5,404 nucleotides of DNA from NCBI GenBank assembly GCA_031289995.1, contig JAITOI010000111.1, positions 1-5,404 of the forward strand, written 5' to 3'. Position 1 is the first letter of the stretch. The number at the start of each line of letters is the position of its first letter. Shown here piece by piece: positions 1-4,585 of the stretch. The notes beneath the pieces were generated by a model. It saw nothing but the letters and a program-made list of their open reading frames with translations, did not search any database and was not told the origin of the DNA. This stretch comes from Prevotellaceae bacterium. Its GTDB lineage: Bacteria; Bacteroidota; Bacteroidia; Bacteroidales; UBA932. The position numbers and the translations under genes are program-made.

Positions 1-5
1 ACCGC

Positions 6-38
6 GTAGGGAGGGCGCACACATAGCTGCGCCCCTAC
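6..38. repeat. REP-like hairpin
   Basis: Arms GGGCGCA (13-19) and TGCGCCC (28-34) pair perfectly around an 8-base loop. The stem continues with GTAG (6-9) against CTAC (35-38) after a 3-base bulge, giving 11 pairs. The GC-rich palindrome beside gene-free DNA fits a REP-type intergenic element. It could also be the remains of a terminator for a gene to the left, but no T-run follows. Confidence 0.5.
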
Positions 39-57
39 ATGCCGCTGCCCAACCCAT

Positions 58-77
58 TGCAAAACCTTATTTTTGCA
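58..77. repeat. Short perfect hairpin
   Basis: TGCAAAA (58-64) and TTTTGCA (71-77) are perfect inverted arms around the 6-base loop CCTTAT. Seven pairs with an A/T-rich inner stem give only a modest structure. No function is evident and it may be chance in this repeat-rich stretch. Confidence 0.3.
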
Positions 78-109
78 GGCAACCTTAGTAGCCCACGATG
101 CGTGTGTGG

Positions 110-171
110 TCTTGCGCACGGAACACAGCCCTCCTTCGTGGCACGACTTACTCCCGTGCGCCATGCAGACG
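110..171. repeat. 62-bp direct repeat with inverted ends, copy A
   Basis: This copy matches 311-372 at 55 of 62 positions without gaps. It contains perfect inverted arms GCGCACGG (114-121) and CCGTGCGC (154-161), so as RNA or single-stranded DNA it could fold into an 8-pair stem with a 32-base loop. All seven differences from copy B fall between these arms, at 123, 129, 134, 145, 147, 148 and 152. Inside the loop, TCGTG (136-140) and CACGA (142-146) form a second small palindrome that copy B has lost by one base. The unit looks like a non-coding hairpin element. Its copy number in the genome is unknown. Confidence 0.75.
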
Positions 172-183
172 TTGTGCGAGGCG

Positions 184-207
184 CGATGCGATGCACGATG
201 CGATGCA
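184..207. repeat. 12-bp tandem repeat, two copies
   Basis: CGATGCGATGCA occurs twice in a row without mismatch, and the unit itself holds a partial CGATG repeat. This is a small microsatellite-like expansion directly after copy A of the 62-bp repeat. No function is evident. Confidence 0.8.
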
Positions 208-238
208 TAATTCGGGCAGCCACCACCACATTCTGCAA

Positions 239-251
239 GTCCCGAAGGGAC
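239..251. repeat. GTCCC-GAA-GGGAC mini-hairpin
   Basis: A perfect 5-bp stem with a GAA loop. The surrounding 14 bases (238-251) match 517-530 at 12 of 14 positions and the reverse complement of 557-570 at 11 of 14, so this is one copy of a motif found three times in the window, with consensus AGTCCYGMAGRGAY. Confidence 0.6.
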
Positions 252-264
252 GCAATTTTCATAA

Positions 265-292
265 CCGCAGGCAAGCGAAGCGCAGCCTGCGG
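265..292. repeat. CCGCAGGC/GCCTGCGG hairpin
   Basis: Perfect 8-bp GC-rich arms (265-272 and 285-292) enclose a 12-base loop that can itself form a tiny GC-GAA-GC stem (275-281). It lies 13 bases after the GTCCC mini-hairpin, so the two may form one composite element. No T-run follows, so it is unlikely to be an intrinsic terminator. Confidence 0.6.
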
Positions 293-310
293 ACAGCAAC
301 CCAACGCGCG

Positions 311-372
311 TCTTGCGCACGGAGCACAGACCTCATTCGTGGCACAAGCTACACCCGTGCGCCATGCAGACG
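311..372. repeat. 62-bp direct repeat with inverted ends, copy B
   Basis: Second copy of the unit at 110-171, offset by exactly 201 bases. The inverted arms GCGCACGG (315-322) and CCGTGCGC (355-362) are unchanged from copy A, and the seven differences all lie in the loop. The DNA between the two copies holds the tandem repeat and two hairpins, with no transposase gene, so this is not an insertion sequence with terminal repeats. Confidence 0.75.
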
Positions 373-514
373 CTACACGCGGAAGCCACGCTACAAGCCG
401 TGTGCAGCATGTTTGCAGCAGCACGTGTAGCGAAAACTTTTGCGCGATTTCCGTAGCGGGGGTGGATAATGTGGGGGCGATGTGGCTTGGAATTGTTGTT
501 GCTCAACCAGCGGA

Positions 515-572
515 AAAGTCCTGCAGGGACAACACTTGGAGAGGTAGCAAAGTGTCATCTCTGCGGGACTTT
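515..572 (-). terminator. Imperfect 22-bp hairpin just past the antitoxin stop; possible terminator
   Basis: Arms 515-536 and 551-572 are inverted copies with 18 of 22 Watson-Crick pairs and a 14-base loop. In either RNA strand two of the four remaining positions can form G-U wobbles. Read on the minus strand the hairpin begins 7 bases after the TAA of the antitoxin gene and ends in GGACTTTT, a stem base followed by a short U-run. It could therefore end the toxin-antitoxin transcript. The U-run is only four bases, so termination may be weak. Each arm also carries the 14-base motif seen at 238-251, so the hairpin may equally be two inverted copies of a dispersed repeat. Confidence 0.45.
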
Positions 573-579
573 GAATCCA

Positions 580-996
580 TTAAATTGATGGCTCGAATTT
601 TGGTGCAGTTGCCCTGACGGAGAGCACAGAGGGCACAGCGCTTACATTGGTTTGCTCTGTGCCTACCGTGACTTTATGGCTCTGTGTTGAATCGGACATC
701 AGCGCAAAGCTCAAGCCCAGAGCGTCGGATAGATTCAAAAATGTGGATAGCTGCATATCCGTTTCACCGCGCTCCAAAAGAGCTACATATTCGCGATTTT
801 TGCCGATGCGGTCGGCGAGCTGCTTTTGCGTAAGGCGCTCGCGCTTGCGTGCCTGCTTCAGGATTTCCATGTAGTACCATGCCTTGGCCTGCGCCTCAAA
901 TTGCGTGCGGCTCTCCGTGCCCGGTGCGCCATACTTTGCATCAAAATGCTCGTCAGCACGCCGTAATTTCGATAGCTTTTCGTGGCTTAAATTCAT
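580..996 (-). CDS. XRE-family antitoxin (HigA-like) with an unusual C-terminal tail
   Basis: This 138-residue protein is the likely antitoxin of the pair: it should bind and neutralise the toxin encoded just upstream and repress the shared promoter. Residues 40-100 form a standard XRE helix-turn-helix. Recognisable parts are YYMEILKQARK (41-51), LTQKQLADRIGKNREYVALL (55-74), ERGETDMQLSTFLNL (75-89) and ALGLSF (92-97). An N-terminal helical segment, rich in charged residues, precedes it. The ATG overlaps the toxin stop as ATGA (993-996), which implies translational coupling, and a GGAGGAA lies just upstream. Family members normally end soon after the last helix. Here residues 104-138 form a low-complexity Ser/Thr/Val tail encoded by CACAGAG/CTCTGTG-type repeats, which suggests a C-terminal extension gained from repeat DNA. 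The HTH assignment is secure. The HigA label rests on gene order and family resemblance. Confidence 0.88.
   Translation of the reverse strand: MNLSHEKLSKLRRADEHFDAKYGAPGTESRTQFEAQAKAWYYMEILKQARKRERLTQKQLADRIGKNREYVALLERGETDMQLSTFLNLSDALGLSFALMSDSTQSHKVTVGTEQTNVSAVPSVLSVRATAPKFEPSI
583..690. repeat. CTCTGTG/CACAGAG repeat inside the antitoxin 3' end
   Basis: This stretch includes GCACAGAG (624-631) inverted against CTCTGTGC (655-662), GGCACAG (632-638) against CTGTGCC (657-663), and a further CTCTGTG at 681-686 and onward. This resembles the CTCTGTGNCTCNGTG-type intergenic repeats seen between genes in many bacteria. Here it lies within the antitoxin reading frame and encodes most of its last 35 residues. 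That it is a dispersed repeat is inferred from composition and resemblance. Confidence 0.5.
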
Positions 997-1337
997 TGCT
1001 GTTCCTCCAATCGTTTTACAATTTTTCTTGCTTTCTCAACCTCTTTCTCGTATTGCTGTGTGGACTTTTTCAAAAACGAGTTGAGCAATACCACTTGTGT
1101 TGCTTCCATAAAGTTAGGATGGTCGCAAGCTATCAAGATTGTGCGGTGCTCATTTGTGCCAACAGACACGCGCACTTCATAAAAATCGGAGTTCTGAATT
1201 TTCTTCACAAATTTTTCGCTCACTACTTTTTGCGTTTGCAAAATTTGCAGAGTGTAGTCGTACTTGTTTTGCGATTTTTCATCCAACGATTGAAAGTAGG
1301 CGTCATACTCGTCCGTTTTCAAAGTTACCCGTACCAT
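993..1337 (-). CDS. RelE/HigB-like (Gp49 family) toxin
   Basis: This 114-residue protein is the likely toxin of a type II toxin-antitoxin pair. RelE/HigB proteins are small ribonucleases, usually cutting mRNA on the ribosome. The sequence fits the phage Gp49-like branch common in Bacteroidota: an N-terminal strand (MVRVTLKTDEY), a helix with SLDEKSQNKYDYTLQIL (17-33), EKFVKKI (41-47), the core strand YEVRV (53-57), HRTILI (64-69), VVLLNSFLKKS (82-92), and a Lys/Glu-rich C-terminal helix (95-114). Its length of about 110 residues is usual. The conserved basic residues that replace a classic catalytic triad are plausible at K45-K46, R56, R65 and K90-K91, but this was not tested by alignment. 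It lies first in the operon, the HigBA order, and overlaps the antitoxin by four bases. A Bacteroidota-type promoter lies 21 bases upstream. Its GC content (about 37% in one row counted) is well below that of ispG. Confidence 0.88.
   Translation of the reverse strand: MVRVTLKTDEYDAYFQSLDEKSQNKYDYTLQILQTQKVVSEKFVKKIQNSDFYEVRVSVGTNEHRTILIACDHPNFMEATQVVLLNSFLKKSTQQYEKEVEKARKIVKRLEEQQ
1002..1008 (-). promoter_or_regulatory. Shine-Dalgarno-like GGAGGAA before the antitoxin
   Basis: On the minus strand, GGAGGAACAGCA leads into the ATG at 996, with seven bases between GGAGG and the start. It lies inside the last codons of the toxin gene, where it encodes Glu-Glu after Leu. It is the only clear Shine-Dalgarno sequence before any gene here; the others have A/T-rich leaders. 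In a phylum whose ribosomes use this signal little, it may act in coupled translation or may simply reflect the codons for Glu. Confidence 0.45.
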
Positions 1338-1357
1338 ACCAGAGGTTTTTTAGGCCG

Positions 1358-1388
1358 CAAAGGTAATCTATTTATCACTCTTGGCAAA
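1358..1388 (-). promoter_or_regulatory. Bacteroidota-type promoter for the toxin-antitoxin operon
   Basis: On the minus strand a -33 TTTG (1388-1385) and a -7 TACCTTTG (1365-1358) are separated by 19 bases, an exact match to the Bacteroides consensus TTTG-N19-21-TAnnTTTG. Transcription would start near 1350-1355, leaving a leader of only about 15 bases before the toxin ATG at 1337. HigA-type antitoxins usually bind over such a promoter, but I could not find a clear palindromic operator. Confidence 0.75.
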
Positions 1389-1441
1389 ATATTTTCAGCA
1401 CAACGCAATGCCTCCGCACCCCGCCTCATTGTTCATCCTTC

Positions 1442-1474
1442 CTTGCTCATTATTCATTGTTTTTCGTACCTTTG
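1442..1474 (+). promoter_or_regulatory. Bacteroidota-type promoter for the HMA-to-ispG operon
   Basis: A -7 element TACCTTTG (1467-1474), identical to that of the divergent promoter, follows CTTG (1442-1445) at 21 bases, a three-of-four match to the -33 TTTG. The start would fall around 1478-1483, giving a leader of about 45 bases that ends in an A-rich stretch (GTAAAAAAG) before the ATG at 1524. This is the only promoter recognised for the four rightward genes. Confidence 0.65.
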
Positions 1475-1523
1475 CTGCCCCTAAAATTCATGTTGTAGTA
1501 ACCATTTCAAAGCAGTAAAAAAG

Positions 1524-1928
1524 ATGAAGACGATGAAGTTTTTAGTAGTGGCAATGGCGTGTTTGTCCACCGGAAGCGTTTGTGCGCAGCACCACGGACA
1601 CCAACACCAGAGCCAGGATACGGCAGCCGTGCAGCAGAGCAAGGCGTCGGAAAAAGGCGGTCAAACCCTGACCGTTCAGGGAGCCTGCGGTATGTGCAAA
1701 ACCCGCATAGAAAAAGCAGCCAAAAGCGTGGACGGCGTTAGCTCCGCTCAGTGGGACAGCAAAACAAAAACGTTGCAGCTCGGCTACGATGCAAGCTACG
1801 ATGCAAGCAAAATTTCGCTGGACGCCATCAGCAAGGCGGTCGCCAATGTCGGACACGACACGGATGCGTACAAGGCGGATGACAAGGTGTACGCTGCCTT
1901 GCCGGGGTGCTGCAAGTATCGGAAATAG
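1524..1928 (+). CDS. Secreted heavy-metal-associated (HMA) domain protein
   Basis: This 134-residue protein probably binds copper or a similar metal in the periplasm, as a chaperone or scavenger. A signal peptide is clear: MKTMKF, a hydrophobic core, and a likely signal peptidase I site after Ala21 (VCA|Q). No lipobox is present. The mature end is His-rich (H23, H24, H26, H28), which would also bind metal. An HMA fold spans about 47-115, with the metal-binding C55-G-M-C58 loop in GACGMCKTRIEKAA and a following VDGVSSAQWD strand. The ending LPGCCKY with C129-C130 is typical of periplasmic HMA proteins in Bacteroidota and may give a second thiol site. A 12-bp tandem duplication inserts an extra YDAS at 88-95. 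Met4 (1533) is an alternative start; the first ATG is preferred because of its A-rich leader and the charged N-end. It is first in an operon. The metal is not determined by sequence. Confidence 0.88.
   Translation: MKTMKFLVVAMACLSTGSVCAQHHGHQHQSQDTAAVQQSKASEKGGQTLTVQGACGMCKTRIEKAAKSVDGVSSAQWDSKTKTLQLGYDASYDASKISLDAISKAVANVGHDTDAYKADDKVYAALPGCCKYRK
1783..1806 (+). repeat. 12-bp in-frame tandem duplication in the HMA gene
   Basis: GCTACGATGCAA occurs twice with no mismatch, so the protein reads YDASYDAS. Related HMA proteins, as I recall them, have a single YDxSK at this place before the second helix, so one copy looks like a recent insertion of four residues in a loop. The frame is kept. Confidence 0.8.
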
Positions 1929-1952
1929 GCACATTTTTTTGCGAACATTTTT

Positions 1953-3821
1953 ATGCTTCGGGCGAAAGAAATACTTCCCATTTTGGTCGGTCTGCTGTGC
2001 GCTGCGGCGCTGGTCTGGCTGTGCACAACGTTGGTGAGCTGTGCGCGAATAGGGCATCCGGAGGGCGGGCCACGAGACTCGCTGCCGCCTGTGCTGGTGC
2101 GCACGCAGCCGCTCAACGGCGAGCTGTACTTCAGCAAAAAGCGCGTGCTGGTTACCTTCAACGAGTACGTGCAGCTCAAGGAGGCCGACAAGCAATTCAT
2201 CATGTCGCCACCGCCCGCAAAGCGACCTACGCTCAACGTGCGCGGCAAAAGTATCCGCGTGGATTTCAACAGCCCGCTGCCCGACAGCACCACCTACCTG
2301 CTCGACTTCGGCTCGTCGATTGTGGACAACAACGAGGGCAACCCCTACCAGCAGTACCAGCTGATGTTCTCCACCGGCGACCATCTCGACTCGCTCACCA
2401 TTGGCGGCATCACGCTCGACGCCTTTACCGACAAGGCCTACAGCGGCGCTGGACTGCTGGTGTTCCTCTACGAAAATAACGACGACAGCGTGGTGCTCAA
2501 GCAGCGCCCCAACGCGATGATGCGACCCGATGCCAAGGGCTACTTCATGGCGGGCGCCCTAAAATCGAAGCCCTACAAGCTGGTCGCGTTGGCCGACGCC
2601 AACAAGAATTACAAGTACGACATCGGGCAGGAGGCCATCGCCTTCCTCGACGTGCAGGCTATGCCGCTGCCGCAATCCGAGCAGCTGCTCGACACCTCCG
2701 AGCTGCACAAGCACGACGTGAAGCTGATGCTACGCCTGTTTACCGAGGAGTTCAAAACGCAATACCTCACCTCGTGCGAGCGACCGCAAAAGCGCGCGCT
2801 CAAGCTCACCTTCAACGCGCCCTTTCCCACCGTCGACAGCATCACCATCGACAGCCAGCCCGCGCCAATGCTGGTGCCGGAGTATAGCCTGCGGCACGAC
2901 ACCATCACGTTTTGGTTTGCCGACACCGCCACCCGCGTGCCCGACACGATGAACCTGCGCTTTGTTTACCTCAAGACCGACACGCTGGGAGAGCTCAGCC
3001 CCTTTGCCGAAAAGCGTAGGCTGATATTTACCGAAAAACCAAAAAAGGAGGACGAAAAAAAGGGGAAGTCGGGCGGGCTTGGAGGCTTGCTAAACCGCAT
3101 CACCGGCAACGAAGAGGAGGTGGACACCACGCCCAAAAAACCGGCGCACTGGACGCTGAAGCCCACGTTCGGCACCGCCGCGGTAAGCCCCATAGGCAGC
3201 GCCACGCTTAGCTTTGCGGCCTTGCCCATTGCCCTCAACGCGGAGCTGATACGGGTGGAAGAAATGAGCATCAACCCGCGAAGCAAGGACACCTCGTACC
3301 TGAACGTGGACTATACGCTGGTGCGCGATTCGCTCAACCTGCGCTACTACCGCATGGAGGCTGCATGGAAGGAGGCCACCGTCTACCGCTACATGATGTT
3401 GCCCACGGCGTTTTGGGACGTTTACGCGCAAACCAACGACACCATGAAGGGCACGTTTACGAGCGTAGACCCCGACAAGCTGGCGAAGCTGACGCTCCAC
3501 ATCACCAACGCCGCCAGCCCTTACGTGGTGCAGCTTACCGACGCTAAGGGCGCCACCGTGGTGAGGCAGTTTGCGGCCAGCGGCGACCAACAAATCGACT
3601 TCATCTACGTGCCCGCTGGCACCTACGGCATTCGCATCATCAAGGACGAAAACGGCAACGGAAAGTGGGACACCGGCAGCTACTGGAAGCGCCTGCAGCC
3701 CGAATACGCAACCTTTCTGCGCCCCGCGCCCGACAAGGAAAACGTGGAGCTGAAGGTGGGATGGGACCTGGAGCTGAGCGTGGACATGACGGTGATATTT
3801 CCCGAACGAAATGACATTTGA
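1953..3821 (+). CDS. Large Ig-like-domain lipoprotein of Bacteroidota
   Basis: This 622-residue protein has a lipoprotein signal: a long hydrophobic segment (7-28) and lipobox LVSC with Cys30 as the lipidated residue. Directly after it stands GHPEGGPRDSLPP (34-46), matching the GGP-x-D-xx-PP start of a conserved Bacteroidota lipoprotein family whose first domain is an Ig-like (Big_5) fold: VTFNEYVQL, a SPPPAKRPTLNVRGKSIRV stretch, TTYLLDFGSSIVDNNEGNP, then FSTG. Two later beta-sandwich segments end in similar loops, D215-x-N-x-N-x-x-x-D223 and D565-x-N-x-N-x-x-x-D573, the second followed by the QPEYATFL ending usual for the family. Residues 361-395 are a Lys/Glu/Gly-rich linker. The function is unknown; an envelope structural or adhesive role is possible. 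Start: the ATG 24 bases after the HMA stop, giving an ideal signal peptide. The A/T-rich gap holds no promoter, so it is probably co-transcribed. Confidence 0.88.
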   Translation: MLRAKEILPILVGLLCAAALVWLCTTLVSCARIGHPEGGPRDSLPPVLVRTQPLNGELYFSKKRVLVTFNEYVQLKEADKQFIMSPPPAKRPTLNVRGKSIRVDFNSPLPDSTTYLLDFGSSIVDNNEGNPYQQYQLMFSTGDHLDSLTIGGITLDAFTDKAYSGAGLLVFLYENNDDSVVLKQRPNAMMRPDAKGYFMAGALKSKPYKLVALADANKNYKYDIGQEAIAFLDVQAMPLPQSEQLLDTSELHKHDVKLMLRLFTEEFKTQYLTSCERPQKRALKLTFNAPFPTVDSITIDSQPAPMLVPEYSLRHDTITFWFADTATRVPDTMNLRFVYLKTDTLGELSPFAEKRRLIFTEKPKKEDEKKGKSGGLGGLLNRITGNEEEVDTTPKKPAHWTLKPTFGTAAVSPIGSATLSFAALPIALNAELIRVEEMSINPRSKDTSYLNVDYTLVRDSLNLRYYRMEAAWKEATVYRYMMLPTAFWDVYAQTNDTMKGTFTSVDPDKLAKLTLHITNAASPYVVQLTDAKGATVVRQFAASGDQQIDFIYVPAGTYGIRIIKDENGNGKWDTGSYWKRLQPEYATFLRPAPDKENVELKVGWDLELSVDMTVIFPERNDI

Positions 3822-3833
3822 AACACGTGATGA

Positions 3834-4574
3834 ATGAAGCATAAACAGCCATATTTTTGTCTGCCGAAAGTAGCGCTCCTGCTACTTTGTTTTGCGTGCA
3901 GCTGGGCCGCACGCGCCGAAATTTCGCTGGGCGCACGCTACGGCGCAGGCCTCACCACCGTTTACTTTGCGCCCTTCCAGAACGAAACGATGGAGGCTAC
4001 GTCGGCCAACTTTGGCCTTGCGTTTCGCTACTGCAACAGGGAGGCCACCGACTACGACCGGAACATGAATTTTATCGTGGAATTTGGCTACGCCGACAGG
4101 CGATACTCCTTCAACCCGCAAACATCCTCCAGCGCGCAGAGGCCGCTGCTGCCGCTGAGTCCGGGCGAAGTGGGCATCCTCGGCAAGCTGGCCACCGTCA
4201 AGGCGCAGGCGCTGGAGATGCCGCTCATGATGCAGTACAAGCTGGCGCTGTCGCAGTCCGAAAACGTCAACATCCTCATCACCGGCATCGCCTACGGCGC
4301 GTACTACCTGAAAACCCGCGTGAGCTACCTCATGGATGAGGTGCCCAAAACCACCTACATCCCCAGGTCAAGCCTGCACTTTCAGGGCTTCGAGTACGGC
4401 GTGGGCGGCGGGCTGGGATTTAGCCTGCGCCGCGGCAACTTCGACTACGCGCTCGACGCTCGCTACACCGCCAGCATGTCCTACCTCTACAAGCCCAACC
4501 TGCCGCCCGACGTTTACGAATCGATGCCCATGCAGGTCATCTTTTCGTTCAGCCTCATGTACAAAATTCGGTAG
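3834..4574 (+). CDS. PorT-like outer-membrane beta-barrel protein
   Basis: This 246-residue protein has a signal peptide with a hydrophobic core (13-22) and a likely cleavage after Ala28 (ARA|E). The mature part is made of alternating hydrophobic and polar strands with many aromatic and Gly residues: ISLGARYGAGLTTVYF, SANFGLAFRYC, NFIVEFGYADRRYSF, LEMPLMMQYKLAL, VNILITGIAYGAYYLKTRVS, FEYGVGGGLGFSLR, FDYALDARYTASMSYLY, and a final strand MQVIFSFSLMYKIR. The middle LEMPLMMQYKL and the GxGxGF strand are typical of the PorT/OMP_b-brl_2 barrel family of Bacteroidota. An aromatic-poor last residue (Arg) is less usual than a terminal Phe. True PorT serves the type IX secretion system and is about this length, but the resemblance here is to the family only. 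It starts 12 bases past the lipoprotein stop and ends 11 bases before ispG. Confidence 0.82.
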   Translation: MKHKQPYFCLPKVALLLLCFACSWAARAEISLGARYGAGLTTVYFAPFQNETMEATSANFGLAFRYCNREATDYDRNMNFIVEFGYADRRYSFNPQTSSSAQRPLLPLSPGEVGILGKLATVKAQALEMPLMMQYKLALSQSENVNILITGIAYGAYYLKTRVSYLMDEVPKTTYIPRSSLHFQGFEYGVGGGLGFSLRRGNFDYALDARYTASMSYLYKPNLPPDVYESMPMQVIFSFSLMYKIR

Positions 4575-4585
4575 CTTTTTTCACC

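Larger units (their letters stand above)
1..579. other. Gene-free, repeat-rich intergenic stretch
   Basis: No convincing gene lies here. Open frames exist on both strands, including one of 192 codons on the plus strand from 39, but their translations are rich in Cys, Arg, Ala and His, resemble no family I know, and are made largely of repeated segments that read through on both strands. What the stretch does hold is a series of short structured repeats: hairpins at 6-38, 58-77, 239-251 and 265-292, a 12-bp tandem repeat at 184-207, a 62-bp direct repeat at 110-171 and 311-372, and a long imperfect hairpin at 515-572. Such mosaics of dispersed palindromic repeats are common between genes in many Bacteroidota genomes. 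The dispersed nature is inferred, because only this window can be seen. Confidence 0.7.

Noticed and set aside
110..372. Possible CRISPR array or insertion-sequence ends
   Set aside because: There are only two copies of the 62-bp unit, they are direct rather than inverted relative to each other, they are too long and too far apart for CRISPR repeats, and no cas or transposase gene lies in the window.
458..477. G-rich stretch with two runs of five G (possible G-quadruplex)
   Set aside because: Only two long runs plus one GG are present, enough at best for a weak two-layer structure, with no link to a gene start.
39..617. Open plus-strand frame of 192 codons in the repeat-rich left flank
   Set aside because: It runs through the direct repeats and hairpins, its protein is rich in Arg, Cys and His with no recognisable domain, and the opposite strand is equally open (35-424). 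The 201-base repeat offset, a multiple of three, explains why both copies read the same.
1430..1460. Imperfect TCATT/TTCAT repetition
   Set aside because: The pattern is short, irregular and A/T-rich and overlaps the promoter. It is a common low-complexity feature of intergenic DNA and gives no sign of an operator.
1524..1600. Lipoprotein signal in the HMA protein
   Set aside because: Cys13 and Cys20 are not preceded by a valid lipobox (AMAC and GSVC lack the required Leu/Val at -3), while VCA|Q is a good signal peptidase I site.
1542..2384. Long minus-strand frame of 280 codons
   Set aside because: It lies opposite the HMA and lipoprotein genes, both with clear signal peptides and family motifs. 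Its low-complexity Val/Ala/Arg-rich product is what a GC-rich antisense frame gives.
3090..3842. Long minus-strand frame of 250 codons
   Set aside because: It is antisense to the well-supported lipoprotein gene and has no recognisable domain.
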